This document shows, piece by piece, positions 36,573 to 45,502 of a stretch of DNA of 64,000 bases; the first letter of the stretch is position 1; each line of letters begins with the position of its first letter. The position numbers and the translations under genes were made by a program. Source of the DNA: Thermithiobacillus tepidarius DSM 3134 (GTDB lineage: Bacteria > Pseudomonadota > Gammaproteobacteria > Acidithiobacillales > Thermithiobacillaceae); the NCBI RefSeq assembly GCF_000423825.1, contig NZ_KE384096.1:1-64000 (forward strand), written 5' to 3'. The notes beneath the pieces were generated by a model, which was not told the origin of the DNA, did no database searches, and saw nothing but the letters and a program-made list of their open reading frames with translations.

Positions 36573-36592
36573 AAAAGGGGCCCGCGGGCCCC
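36573..36592 (-). terminator. Terminator of the rhodanese gene
   Basis: GGGGCCCGCGGGCCCC is a perfect 16-base palindrome. Read on the minus strand it is followed by TTTTCC, eight bases past the rhodanese-like gene's stop. It separates that gene from the hsdR start downstream. Confidence 0.85.
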
Positions 36593-36599
36593 TGGCAGG

Positions 36600-37286
36600 C
36601 TAACGCTGGTAGTAGAGGTGGATGTAGGGCTGGTAGAGCAGTTGCGGGATGAGGCGGGTGGAGTAGGGGAGTTCCTGGTAGTTTTTCCAGCCGTCCTTGT
36701 CCGCGTCGGTGAGCTGGCCGTCGTGGTTGACGTCGAGCAGGTGGTTGGCGGTATCCACCTTGTAGTTGCCTTCGAAGCCTTCCCAGATGTTGCGCACCTT
36801 TTTGTAGCCCGGCACCTTGCCCTGGTATTCGGGAATGTAGCGGCCGGGGTCGGCGAGGATGTTGGCGGCGAGCACGCTGCGGTGGCCGGTGCGGCAGAGG
36901 GTGAGGATGGGAGTGTCGCGGTCCGGGATGCGCGAGGCCACGGTGTCGAAGAAGGTCTTGGGGTTCTGGGCGATGTATTGCGGGTCCTTGGTGTTGGTGG
37001 TGTTGATGTGCGGGTAGGGGATGTTGAGGGCCATGTCGGGGTGGCCGGCCACGTACTCGGGAATGGTGCGCACGTCGATGAGCACGGCGTTGCGGAACGC
37101 GTCGCGGCTGACGTTGCCGCGGTCGTAGTGCGTGAGCAGGAAAGCCTTGGCGGCGCTGATTTCGGAGTGATAGTAGCGCTCCAGGCCGTAGCGGTTGCCG
37201 TAGCTCGGGTCGGCGGCCAGGGCCGTGCTGGCGGCCAGCAGGGTGACGGCACAGAATGCGGCGCGGGTTGGGGCTCGGGTGTTCAT
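36600..37286 (-). CDS. Exported rhodanese-domain protein with EF-hand
   Basis: The 228-residue product has a signal peptide (cut near ALAAD, residue 27). A rhodanese fold has LIDVRTIPEYVAGHPDMALN and the active-site cysteine in LTLCRTGHRSVLAA. A late EF-hand-like loop, DVNHDGQLTDADKDG, is suited to Ca2+ binding. Rhodaneses transfer sulfane sulfur; a periplasmic calcium-binding version is unusual in my experience. GGAGGAAG precedes the ATG at 37286. It is the only gene of its strand here, ended by a strong terminator. Confidence 0.85.
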   Translation of the reverse strand: MNTRAPTRAAFCAVTLLAASTALAADPSYGNRYGLERYYHSEISAAKAFLLTHYDRGNVSRDAFRNAVLIDVRTIPEYVAGHPDMALNIPYPHINTTNTKDPQYIAQNPKTFFDTVASRIPDRDTPILTLCRTGHRSVLAANILADPGRYIPEYQGKVPGYKKVRNIWEGFEGNYKVDTANHLLDVNHDGQLTDADKDGWKNYQELPYSTRLIPQLLYQPYIHLYYQR

Positions 37287-37575
37287 GGGGCTTCCTCCAC
37301 GGGTGTTGTAGTGAACAGGACCGTGCACTCGCAAGCTGCTGTTTTGGCTGTGTTTTGTTGGGCAGCATACTATGGAGTGTAGACGCCGGCAGGGGCTTGG
37401 CTATGCGCCGATGGTCGTAGCATGGGACCTTGGGCGCTGGATTTCTCGGGACGGGTCTTTTGGGCGCTTTCGGCGCTTGCCGGCTTCTGGTAAGTAGATG
37501 AAGTATTGGCCCTCACCCGGCCCGCGCCCGGCGGGAGCCGGGGAAAGCCTCTGCCGCTTGCCCAACAGGTGCTTG

Positions 37576-39279
37576 ATGCTCATCTACCGCGAAGCGGATC
37601 GCCCGGGGCGGCCCGCCCTCTTGCTGGCGCAACTGGCCGACCGGCTGCAACGGTTGGCCGGGGGCGGGGCGTGTCCGCATGCCGCGCTGGTGGAACTGCT
37701 TATCGACTTCGGCGAGCTGGAGTCGGCGGTGGCCGATGCCGCGTGTCCGGCCGAGGACGAGCTGCTGCCGCTGCTGGATGGCTTCGGGCAGCTCAGCGTG
37801 ATGCTGGGGCGGCTGTTCTGGCAATCGTGGCGGCAGGGGCTGGACGGCGCCGCGCTCGCGCCGCTGGCACCGGCGCTGGAGCGGCTGGGCGCGGCGGCGC
37901 TGCCGGAGGCGGTGAGGCTGCGCGTGCCTGAGGGCTACGCCTACTATGCGCTCTATCCGGAGACCTACCTGGAGGCGGCGGAGCAGCTTCTCGCCGAGCT
38001 GCGCCCGCAGCGGGTGGTGTGCCTGGGCCTGCGCAGCATCGGCAGCAGCCTGTCGGCGGTGGTGGCGGGCACGCTGGCCATGCACGGCTGCCCGGTGCGG
38101 CGCCACACCCTGCGGCCGCACGGGCCGCCCTTCGAGCGCCGGCCCGTGCCGGGGCCGAAGCTGGCGGCGGCGCTGCGCGACTGGGCGGATGCCTATTTCC
38201 TGGTGGTGGACGAGGGGCCGGGGCTGAGCGGCTCGTCCCTGTGCGGCACGGCGGCGGCGCTGACGGCACTCGGGGTGCCGGAGGCGCGCATCGCTTTCCT
38301 GCCGAGCTGGGCGCCCGAAAGCCTGCCCTTTGCTTCGGCGGACACCCGGGCGCGCTGGCCGCGGCACCGGAAGTGGCTGGGGTCTTTCGAGGACCTGTGG
38401 CTGCGCAGCGGGCGTCTGGGGACGGCGCTGCGCGATCTCGGCGGCGGCGGCTGGCGCGCCGTGTTGTACGAAAACGAGGCGGCGCAGCCGGCGGTGCAGC
38501 CGCAGCACGAGCGGCGCAAGTATCTGGGAGCGGAGGGCGGTGTGCTGCTCAAGTTCGCCGGCCTGGGCCGCTACGGGGCGGCGAAGCGCGAGCTGGCGGA
38601 GCGGCTGGCGGCGGCCGGCTTCGCGCCGCCCGTGCAGGATCTGCGCGACGGCTTTCTGGTGTCGGACTTCGTGCCCGGCCGGCCGCTGGCGGCCGCGGAT
38701 CTGGACAGCGAGCTGCTCAATGCGGCGCTGCGCTACCTGGACTTTCGCCGGCGCGCGCTGCCCGCCGCGCGCACGGTGGACTTCGAGGCACTTTGCGAGA
38801 TGATCTCGGTGAACGCGGCCGAAGGGCTGGGGGCGGACTGGCGGGCGCGGCTGGCGCCCCTGGCGCGCTATCGCAGGCAGGTGGAAGCGGCGGCGCCGGT
38901 GGCCGTGGACGGGCGCATGCTGCCGCACGAGTGGCTGCGCACGGCGCGCGGCTATCTCAAGACCGATGGCGTGGACCACCACGACGACCACTTCCTGCCG
39001 GGCGCCCAGGACATCGCCTGGGATGTGGCGGGCTTCGCCGTGGAGTTCGGGCTCGGCGAGCCCGTGCTGCGGGATTTCGTGCAGCAGCTCGCGGCGCGGG
39101 CCGGGGATGGCGCCCTGGCGGCGCGCCTGCCGTTCTACCGGGTGGCCTACCTGGCCTTTCGCCTGGGCTATGCGCAGATGGCGGCCGGGGCGCTGGGCGG
39201 GACGCCGGATGGAGCGCGCATGGCGGCGTTGGCGCGGCGCTACGGGGGGCTGCTCCGGCAGGCCGTCGCCCGCCTGTGA
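37576..39279 (+). CDS. Phosphoribosyltransferase fused to a kinase-like domain
   Basis: The 567-residue product has an N-terminal helical part. A phosphoribosyltransferase-like segment with the PRPP loop FLVVDEGPGLSGSSLCGTAA lies at about residues 205-224. A C-terminal half (about 300-560) resembles aminoglycoside/choline kinase folds, with LKFAGLGRYG... and HHDDHFLPGAQDIAWDVAGF in place of the catalytic loop. The combination suggests a nucleotide- or sugar-modifying enzyme, but the substrate is unknown and I know no named family. The start is uncertain: ATG at 37576, TTG at 37573 or an ATG at 37498. No operon partner is apparent. Confidence 0.6.
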   Translation: MLIYREADRPGRPALLLAQLADRLQRLAGGGACPHAALVELLIDFGELESAVADAACPAEDELLPLLDGFGQLSVMLGRLFWQSWRQGLDGAALAPLAPALERLGAAALPEAVRLRVPEGYAYYALYPETYLEAAEQLLAELRPQRVVCLGLRSIGSSLSAVVAGTLAMHGCPVRRHTLRPHGPPFERRPVPGPKLAAALRDWADAYFLVVDEGPGLSGSSLCGTAAALTALGVPEARIAFLPSWAPESLPFASADTRARWPRHRKWLGSFEDLWLRSGRLGTALRDLGGGGWRAVLYENEAAQPAVQPQHERRKYLGAEGGVLLKFAGLGRYGAAKRELAERLAAAGFAPPVQDLRDGFLVSDFVPGRPLAAADLDSELLNAALRYLDFRRRALPAARTVDFEALCEMISVNAAEGLGADWRARLAPLARYRRQVEAAAPVAVDGRMLPHEWLRTARGYLKTDGVDHHDDHFLPGAQDIAWDVAGFAVEFGLGEPVLRDFVQQLAARAGDGALAARLPFYRVAYLAFRLGYAQMAAGALGGTPDGARMAALARRYGGLLRQAVARL

Positions 39280-39328
39280 GGCCGCTTTCTCGGTGCCGGG
39301 GTGGGCAACGCAGTGCTGAGGCCACCGT

Positions 39329-39510
39329 GATCGCGGGCAAGCCCGCTCCTACACCCAAACGCCACATTCCGTTGCAGGGACGGCCATGCAGCGGGTGGCC
39401 GAGCTGAACAAGCCCGCTCGTCACCCAAACGCCGCATCCCGTTGTAGGAGCGAGCTTGCTCGCGATTTTGCCGCCATCGGCACCGTGATTACGGGCAAAT
39501 CCGCTCCTGC
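39329..39510. repeat. REP cluster with a 71-base tandem repeat
   Basis: REP units occur at 39329-39352, 39444-39466 and, decayed, at 39487-39510. AAGCCCGCTCCTACACCCAA followed by ACGCCACATTCCGTTGCAGG at 39339 recurs as AAGCCCGCTCGTCACCCAAA etc. from 39410, a period of about 71 bases. This gap of 258 bases holds no gene. Confidence 0.8.
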
Positions 39511-39537
39511 GGAGGCGCGATTGCGGCCAGCCCTGGC

Positions 39538-40281
39538 TCACTGGACTGCGCCGGCCTGCCTGAGCAGCTGCACCATGACGGCATTGCGCTTGCGCTGGGC
39601 CAACTGCAGGGCCGTGGTGCCGTCCTTGGCGCTGGCGTTCGCGTCGGCGCCGGCGCTCAGCAGGGCCTGGGCGGTGTCGGTGCGGCCGAAGGCGGCGGCG
39701 TAGAGCAGGGCGGGCCAGCCGCCCACGTCGGCGGCGTGGACGTCGGCGCCGCGGGCGAGCAGCAGCCGGACGATTTCCACGTGGCCGCCGTAGGCGGCCA
39801 GCATGAGCGGCGTGGTGCCGTTGCGGTTCTTGACGTTCACGTCGGCGCCGCGCTGCAGCAGCGCCTGCACCAGTTCGAGCTGGCCCTTGCGCGCGGCGAT
39901 GGTCAGCGCGGTGGCATTGTCGTTGTTGCGGACGTTGGGATCGGCGCCGCCGTCCAGCAGCAGGCGGGCGATGTCCGGGCGGTCCTGCATGGCCGCGTAC
40001 ATGAGGGCGGTGAGGCCGTAGGCGGCCTGGGCGTTGGGATCGGCGCCGGCGCCCAGCAGGGCGCGCACCAGCTCGCCGTGGCCGCCGGCGGCGGCAAAGA
40101 TGAGCGGCGTCCCGCCGCCCAGGCGGGCGTTGACGTCCGCCCCCTGGGACAACAGGTCTCGTGCGGCGGCGCTGTCCCCGCGCCGGGCGGCGTTGATGAG
40201 CTCCGGGTCGAGCGGGGTGAAGCCGGTCAGGAGGAGACAGGCGCCGGCCAGCAGCAGGCCGTGCTTGAATTTGTCCATCAT
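39538..40281 (-). CDS. Exported ankyrin-repeat protein
   Basis: The 247-residue product begins with a signal peptide or lipoprotein-like leader (LLLAGACLLLTGFTPL, with a cysteine that could be a lipobox only loosely). It then has about six ankyrin repeats with the canonical G-TPL-AA--G---V--LL--GAD pattern (DVNARLGGGTPLIFAAAGGH, then further units). Ankyrin stacks bind other proteins. In secreted bacterial proteins the partner is normally unknown. It is alone on its strand, 70 bases before arfB. Confidence 0.87.
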   Translation of the reverse strand: MMDKFKHGLLLAGACLLLTGFTPLDPELINAARRGDSAAARDLLSQGADVNARLGGGTPLIFAAAGGHGELVRALLGAGADPNAQAAYGLTALMYAAMQDRPDIARLLLDGGADPNVRNNDNATALTIAARKGQLELVQALLQRGADVNVKNRNGTTPLMLAAYGGHVEIVRLLLARGADVHAADVGGWPALLYAAAFGRTDTAQALLSAGADANASAKDGTTALQLAQRKRNAVMVQLLRQAGAVQ

Positions 40282-40351
40282 GGTGTGTGCTTTCCTTCGA
40301 ACAGGGTTCCGGCCGGGTCAGCCCGGGGGAGTGATCCGGCCACGTGCGCCG

Positions 40352-40762
40352 CTAGCCGTCCGCGCGCAGGCGCTTGATCTCGCCGCGCCGGCGCTTGGCT
40401 TCCAGCCGGCGCCGCCGCGATGCCGCGGTCGGCCGGGTCGGGCGGCGCGGCTTGGGCGCTTCGGCGGCCCGGCGGAGCAGGTCGAGCAGCCGCGCCATGG
40501 CGTCTTCGCGGTTGCGTTCCTGGGTGCGGAAGCGCCGGGCGTCGATGATCAGCTCGCCGGCGGTGCTCAGCCGCCGGCCGGCCAGGCGCAGGAGCCGGGC
40601 GCGCACGTCCTCGGGCAGGGAGGGTGAGCGGGCGGCGTCGAAGCGCAACTGCACGGCGGTGGCGACCTTGTTGACGTTTTGGCCGCCGGGGCCCGAGGCG
40701 CGCACGAAGTACAGGCGGATTTCATTTTCATCGAGGGTGATGTCGGGCGTGACCTGGATCAT
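40352..40762 (-). CDS. arfB: Alternative ribosome-rescue factor ArfB
   Basis: ArfB releases ribosomes stalled at the end of truncated messages by hydrolysing peptidyl-tRNA. The 136-residue product has the catalytic GGQ in RASGPGGQNVNKVATAVQLR at about residues 22-41. A basic, Arg/Lys-rich C-terminal tail (SRRRRLEAKRRRGEIKRLRA) would enter the empty mRNA channel. It matches YaeJ/ICT1 in size and layout. Confidence 0.93.
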   Translation of the reverse strand: MIQVTPDITLDENEIRLYFVRASGPGGQNVNKVATAVQLRFDAARSPSLPEDVRARLLRLAGRRLSTAGELIIDARRFRTQERNREDAMARLLDLLRRAAEAPKPRRPTRPTAASRRRRLEAKRRRGEIKRLRADG

Positions 40763-40896
40763 GGATTCAGCTTACGCGCCGGCTCGCGCGGGCTCAAGCG
40801 CCAGGCAACCAAAGCCGGCAAATGGGGTCGGAGTGCATAGGGGCCGCGCGGGCGCGGCCCGGCCGAGCGCAGTCGAACGTCACAGAGGAGAGCGGC

Positions 40897-41289
40897 ATGG
40901 CGAAGATCCACAAATCCGACGAGGAATGGAAGGCGCAACTGACGCCGGAACAATACTACATCACCCGCCAGGGCGGCACCGAGCCGGCCTTCACCGGGCG
41001 CTACTGCCGGCACAAGGACACGGGCGTCTATCACTGCGTGAACTGCGGCGCGCCGCTGTTCAGCTCCGCGCAGAAGTTCGATTCGGGCACGGGCTGGCCC
41101 AGCTACTGGGCGCCGGTGGCGCCGGCGGCGGTGGAGATGCGGGATGATTACAGTCTGGGCATGCACCGGGTGGAGGTGAACTGCGCCAATTGCGGCGCGC
41201 ACCTGGGTCACGTCTTCGACGACGGCCCCGAGCCCACCGGACTGCGCTACTGCATCAACTCCGCCGCCCTGGAGTTCGAGGGCGATTGA
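40897..41289 (+). CDS. msrB: Peptide methionine sulfoxide reductase B
   Basis: MsrB reduces methionine R-sulfoxide in proteins. The 130-residue product has the zinc-binding pairs CVNCG and CANCG, the core FDSGTGWPSYW, the helper residues HRVEVNC and GHVFDDGPEPTGLRYC, and the catalytic cysteine in YCINSAALEFEG. The ATG at 40897 has GAGGAG upstream. SlyX follows 22 bases downstream on the same strand. Confidence 0.95.
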   Translation: MAKIHKSDEEWKAQLTPEQYYITRQGGTEPAFTGRYCRHKDTGVYHCVNCGAPLFSSAQKFDSGTGWPSYWAPVAPAAVEMRDDYSLGMHRVEVNCANCGAHLGHVFDDGPEPTGLRYCINSAALEFEGD

Positions 41290-41311
41290 CAGGAATGGCG
41301 AGGAGGCAGCC

Positions 41312-41494
41312 ATGGAAGAACGTCTGGTCGAGCTGGAAACGCGCGTGGCCTTTCAGGAGAACACGCTTCAGGAGCTCAACGATGTAGTGGTCAGGCAACA
41401 GCAGCAGATCGATCAACTCAAAAGCGATCTGGAGACGATCCGGGTGCAGGTCCTGGCCTTGACGCCGGCGTCCTTGGAGGAGAATCCGGCGTAG
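41312..41494 (+). CDS. slyX: SlyX family coiled-coil protein
   Basis: The 60-residue product is a single coiled coil: ERLVELETRVAFQENTLQEL then NDVVVRQQQQIDQLKSDLET. This is the normal SlyX layout. The function of SlyX is unknown. It follows msrB closely and is likely cotranscribed with it. Confidence 0.9.
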   Translation: MEERLVELETRVAFQENTLQELNDVVVRQQQQIDQLKSDLETIRVQVLALTPASLEENPA

Positions 41495-41513
41495 GGGGCG
41501 CGGCGCGTGGTGT

Positions 41514-41538
41514 AATCGCGAGCCAGCTCGCTCCCACG
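41514..41538. repeat. REP unit
   Basis: TAATCGCGAGCCAGCTCGCT and following CCCAC is a slightly diverged copy of the REP palindrome, in the slyX-peroxiredoxin gap. Confidence 0.8.
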
Positions 41539-41589
41539 GCTTCGGCGGCCGGCGCGGCGGATTGGTTGGCGAGTGCCGCGCCGCCCGGG

Positions 41590-42138
41590 CTAGGGCCGGG
41601 GGGCGTGGCCCTGCTGCAGGGCGCGCAGGTCCGCGATGATTTCCTGGCTGTGGCGGTCCGGCGCGACCTTGCGGTAGATGCGGGCGAGGCGGCCGGCGGG
41701 GTCGATGAGGAAGCTGCGGCGCTTGGCGAACTTGATGGGACCGAGGGACCAGAGGGAAGCGTAGGCCCGGGCCGTGTTGCCGCCGGGATCGGCCAGGAGC
41801 GGGAAAGGCAGCTGGTGCTTGGCGGCGAAGCGGGCGTGGCTGTCGCTGTCGTCCAGGCTGACGCCGAGGACCACGGCGCCGAGCGCAAGCAGGGCGTGCA
41901 GGTCGTCGCGGAAGCGGCAGGCCTCGCGGGTGCAGCCGGGGGTGTCGTCCTTGGGGTAGAAGTAGAGGACCACCCAGTGGCCGCGCTGGTCGGCCAGGCG
42001 CTGCACCTGGCCGTGCTGATCGCGCAGGGCGAAATCGGGCGCCGGCTGGCCGGGGGCCAGGGGAGCGGCCCGGGCGGTGGACAGCGGCAGGAAGGCCAGC
42101 AGAGCGGCGCAGATCCAGGCGGCGCTGTCCGTGGCCAT
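41590..42138 (-). CDS. Exported BCP-type peroxiredoxin
   Basis: The 182-residue product has a signal peptide (WICAALLAFLPLSTARA). The thioredoxin fold has peroxidatic cysteine in YPKDDTPGCTREACRF, where the second cysteine five residues later is the resolving one (BCP, Cx4C). The usual location of BCP is the cytoplasm, so an exported version is slightly unusual. The start at 42138 is separated by only eight bases from the preceding 56-codon gene. Confidence 0.85.
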   Translation of the reverse strand: MATDSAAWICAALLAFLPLSTARAAPLAPGQPAPDFALRDQHGQVQRLADQRGHWVVLYFYPKDDTPGCTREACRFRDDLHALLALGAVVLGVSLDDSDSHARFAAKHQLPFPLLADPGGNTARAYASLWSLGPIKFAKRRSFLIDPAGRLARIYRKVAPDRHSQEIIADLRALQQGHAPRP

Positions 42139-42146
42139 GGCCGCCC

Positions 42147-42317
42147 TCAGTTGCGCGCGGACACCCGCGGGGCGCGGGGGAAGGGGATCAGCTTGCAGGA
42201 AACCGGCTCCACCGCGACCAGGTGCCGCCGGGCCATGTCGCCCAGGCTCACGCCTTTGTAGTGCCGGGAACGCTTTGCTCGGAAAATGCGCTGCCAAAAC
42301 TGCCGCAAGACTTTCAT
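42147..42317 (-). CDS. Small basic protein of 56 residues, upstream of the peroxiredoxin gene
   Basis: Read on the minus strand from the ATG at 42317 to TGA at 42147-42149, with GAAGGT ten bases before the start. The product begins MKVLRQFWQRIFRAKRSRHY and ends PRAPRVSARN. It is rich in Arg and Lys and has no signal peptide. Its stop is eight bases before the peroxiredoxin ATG, and the junction GAGGGCGG acts as that gene's ribosome site, so the two are probably an operon. Function unknown. Confidence 0.55.
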   Translation of the reverse strand: MKVLRQFWQRIFRAKRSRHYKGVSLGDMARRHLVAVEPVSCKLIPFPRAPRVSARN

Positions 42318-42491
42318 TACTGCTTACCTTCTTGACAAGTGACGTGGACGACGATGGCGCCCTGGCGGGGCGCCGGTAAAGGGATGGGAGCGTCAGCGGG
42401 GAGATGATTCGATCCTGCGAACGAGCCGATCCGGATGCTTAAAGACCGGGCCGCGGGCGTGAAGTTCAACATACCCGGGCGTTGGACGGGA

Positions 42492-42986
42492 TTACGCCAT
42501 GGCGCTCTGGCGCAGGTCGCAAGTGCGGCACAGCGCCCGGGCCAATTGATCCTCCAGTTCGATGCGCCAGGCCAGCGCCTCGCCGAGCCGGGACAGATCC
42601 TCCTGCAGCTCGTCGGTGATGGGGCAGTGGTCGCCGCAGTTGTATTTGTCGTTGAAATCCAGCGCGATTTCGGTGGTCTCGGCGAGACCGGGATAGAGGC
42701 GCGCCGCCAGATCCAGGAGCTCCTGCGGGGCGTCCTGGGCATGCACGGCCTGCTCGTAGAGGCTGAAGTGGCCGGCGGCGATGTAATCCACCAGCACTTG
42801 GCAGAATTCCTGCAGCACTTTGGCGGGATCAGCCGCCTGGCGGCCGTCGGCGTAGGGTTCCAGGCCGGCTGCCCGGCAGAAGAGGACCAACGTTTCGTTG
42901 CGCTCGGCAATCAGCTTGCGCACCAGGGCCCGGGCGGGGGAATTGCGGTCTGCGGTGTCGACGAAGTCGTCGCTGGGCGTCGCCAT
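42492..42986 (-). CDS. rsd: Rsd/AlgQ family anti-sigma-70 factor
   Basis: Rsd/AlgQ binds sigma-70 region 4 and lowers its activity in stationary phase. The 164-residue, all-helical product has the family core VLQEFCQVLVDYIAAGHFSL followed by YEQAVHA and ALDFNDKYNC. AlgQ of Pseudomonas is also a regulator of alginate and siderophore genes. The ATG at 42986 has a GGAACTCC-type site. The upstream region (43000 onward) is AT-richer and holds the probable promoter. Confidence 0.85.
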   Translation of the reverse strand: MATPSDDFVDTADRNSPARALVRKLIAERNETLVLFCRAAGLEPYADGRQAADPAKVLQEFCQVLVDYIAAGHFSLYEQAVHAQDAPQELLDLAARLYPGLAETTEIALDFNDKYNCGDHCPITDELQEDLSRLGEALAWRIELEDQLARALCRTCDLRQSAMA

Positions 42987-43016
42987 GGGGAGTTCCTCGC
43001 TTACTACTTAAGTCGG

Positions 43017-43563
43017 ACTATACCCTTTTCCGGGGCGTTTGTTAACGGGTTTTGGGGCGGGGAAATTGGGCTGAGCGGGCGAGGTGAAGGGGGTTGCCCG
43101 ACCGTCGGTGAGATTGCCGCTCATGGCGTTCGTTCCCGGTGGTTGTGCAGCGCAGCAGCGAGCTGGCTTGCGATTGAGCGGCGGCCGAGGGGCGGAACGG
43201 CAAACCCCGACACCCAACACCCTAAAACCTGTTGGGCTTCGCGGTGCTCAGCCCAACCTACCCACTGGCCCACGGTGCCGGGGCGGTCAAGTTGGCGAAT
43301 CGCGAGCGAGCTCGCTCCTACGGCCGGTGGCGACAGCGCCACCCATGGGCACTGTCCGGGCGCCCCTTGGCTCTCACCCGGCGGGAGCGGGTACTCGGGG
43401 CGGCTGAGGTGCCGTGCCAAGCCTGGCGGGCTGGCATCGCAAGTTGTAGGAGCGAGCTTGCTCGCGATCAACCGTGTGGCCAGCGAGCCATCGCGGGCGA
43501 GACCGCTTCTACTCCAAAACCGTTGGGCGCCGCCCCCAACCCACCCAAAACCAACCCAACCCC
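43017..43563. repeat. Gene-free gap with REPs and a second hairpin repeat
   Basis: This 547-base gap holds three REP units (43297-43321, 43446-43469 and a decayed one at 43489-43512). It also holds a hairpin, GTTGGGCTTCGCGGTGCTCA followed by GCCCAACCTAC at 43231-43261, of a type common in Gammaproteobacteria, and CTCACCCGGCGGGAGCGGG at about 43374. Open frames here lack ribosome sites. The AT-rich start near 43010 is the probable rsd promoter. Confidence 0.75.
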
Positions 43564-45360
43564 TCACTCATACCCCCGAATCACCTCCAGAAAATCCGCT
43601 CCGTACATTTCCAGCTTGTGTTCGCCGATGCCGGAGAGCTGGCCGAGCCGGGTCAGGGTTTGGGGGCGGTGCTCGACCATTTCCATGAGGGTGGCGTCGT
43701 GGAAGATGACGTAGGGCGGCACACCCTGCTCGTCGGCCAGCTCGCGGCGGCGCCGGCGCAGGGCCTCCCAGAGGGCTTCGTCGGCGGGGTTGTCGAAGCG
43801 GGAGACGCGGCGGGTGCTGCGGGCTTTGGGACGCTTGCTTTCCTTGCGCAGCCGCAGGCGCTGCTCGCCGGTGAGCACCGGGCGGCAGGCTTCGGTCAGG
43901 CGCAGGGAACCGTAGCCTTCCGTGTCCACGGTCAGGAAGCCCAGGGCCACGAGCTGGCGGAACACGGAGCGCCACTGGGCGGCATCCAGCTCCTTGCCGA
44001 TGCCGAAGGTGCTCAGGCGCTGGTGGCCGAGGCTGCGGATGCGCTCGTTGTCCTTGCCCTGCAGCACCTCGATCAGATGCGTGACGCCGAAGCGCTGGCC
44101 GGTGCGGTAGACGCAGGACAGGGCCATCTGCGCCGCCTCGGTGCCGTCCCAGGTCTCCACCGGCTCCAGGCAGGTGTCGCAGTTGCCGCAGGGCGCCGGG
44201 CGCTCGTCGCCGAAGTAGGCCAGTAGCACCTGGCGGCGGCAGGTGGTCACTTCGCAGTAGCCCAGCATGGCCTCCAGCTTGCTGCGTTCCACCCGCTTGC
44301 GCGCCTCGCCCGCCTCGGAGGCTTCCAGCATCTGGCGCAGGGTGATGACGTCCTGCAGGCCGTAGGCCATCCAGGCGTCGGCGGGCAGGCCGTCGCGGCC
44401 GGCGCGGCCGGTTTCCTGGTAGTAGGCCTCCAGGCTCTTGGGCAGGTCCAGGTGGGCGACGAAGCGCACGTTGGGCTTGTCGATGCCCATACCGAAGGCG
44501 ATGGTGGCGACCATGACGATGCCTTCTTCCTTGAGGAAGCGGTCCTGGTGGCGCTGGCGCAGCTCGGCGGACAGGCCGGCGTGGTAGGGCAGGGCGTCCC
44601 AGCCCTTGGCGCGCAGCCATTCGGCGGTTTCCTCCACCTTCTTGCGCGACAGGCAGTAGACGATGCCGGCATCGCCGCGGTGCTCGCTTTCCAGGAAGCG
44701 CAGCAGCTGCTCGCGGGCATTCTGCTTCTGGGTGACGCGGTAGCGGATGTTGGGGCGGTCGAAGCCGCTGATGAAAAAACGCGCCTCCTCCAGGGCCAGC
44801 TTCTGGATGATCTCTTTGCGGGTGGGCTCGTCGGCGGTGGCGGTCAGGGCGATGCGCGGCACCTGGGGGAAGTGCTCGTGCAGCACGGTGAGTTGGTGGT
44901 ACTCCGGGCGGAAGTCGTGGCCCCACTGGGACACGCAGTGGGCTTCGTCGATGGCGAAGAGGGCGAGCCGGGCGCGCTTGAGGAGATTGAGCGTTCGCGG
45001 CGTCAGCAGCCGCTCGGGCGCCACGTAGAGCAGGTCCAGCTCGCCTTGCAGGAGCTGCCGTTCCACCTGCTGGGCGGTCTGGGCGTCCTGGGTGGAGTTG
45101 AGATAGGCGGCGCGCACGCCCGACTGCAGCAGGGCGCTGACCTGGTCCTGCATGAGGGCGATGAGCGGCGACACGACGATGCCGGTGCCCGGCCGCACCA
45201 GGGCCGGGATCTGGTAGCACAGCGACTTGCCGCCGCCGGTGGGCATGAGCACCAGGGCGTCGCCGCCGTCGATGAGGTGGCGGATCACCTCTTCCTGCTG
45301 GGCGCGAAAACGGTCGTAGCCAAAGACGGTGTGGAGGGCGTGCAGGGCGGGGTCTTGCAT
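43564..45360 (-). CDS. recQ: ATP-dependent DNA helicase RecQ
   Basis: RecQ unwinds DNA 3' to 5' in recombination and replication repair. The 598-residue product has Walker [22 protein letters not shown] in [16 protein letters not shown], motif TATADEPTR, motif [15 protein letters not shown], the RQC zinc cysteines ([19 protein letters not shown] with CGNCDTC) and a C-terminal HRDC domain. It is complete. Its start at 45360 is 142 bases from the divergent aldolase gene. Confidence 0.95.
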   Translation of the reverse strand: MQDPALHALHTVFGYDRFRAQQEEVIRHLIDGGDALVLMPTGGGKSLCYQIPALVRPGTGIVVSPLIALMQDQVSALLQSGVRAAYLNSTQDAQTAQQVERQLLQGELDLLYVAPERLLTPRTLNLLKRARLALFAIDEAHCVSQWGHDFRPEYHQLTVLHEHFPQVPRIALTATADEPTRKEIIQKLALEEARFFISGFDRPNIRYRVTQKQNAREQLLRFLESEHRGDAGIVYCLSRKKVEETAEWLRAKGWDALPYHAGLSAELRQRHQDRFLKEEGIVMVATIAFGMGIDKPNVRFVAHLDLPKSLEAYYQETGRAGRDGLPADAWMAYGLQDVITLRQMLEASEAGEARKRVERSKLEAMLGYCEVTTCRRQVLLAYFGDERPAPCGNCDTCLEPVETWDGTEAAQMALSCVYRTGQRFGVTHLIEVLQGKDNERIRSLGHQRLSTFGIGKELDAAQWRSVFRQLVALGFLTVDTEGYGSLRLTEACRPVLTGEQRLRLRKESKRPKARSTRRVSRFDNPADEALWEALRRRRRELADEQGVPPYVIFHDATLMEMVEHRPQTLTRLGQLSGIGEHKLEMYGADFLEVIRGYE

Positions 45361-45502
45361 AGGTGCATTCTGCCCGAATCGCGGGCATCTGTCATGGGGC
45401 AGGGCGGCTCGGACCTAAGTCGCGGGCCGCTCAATTTTGACCGGTCCGGCCGGTCTAAGGGACGCGGGGTTCGACCGCGCAAGCCGGTTCAGGAGGGCTG
45501 CC

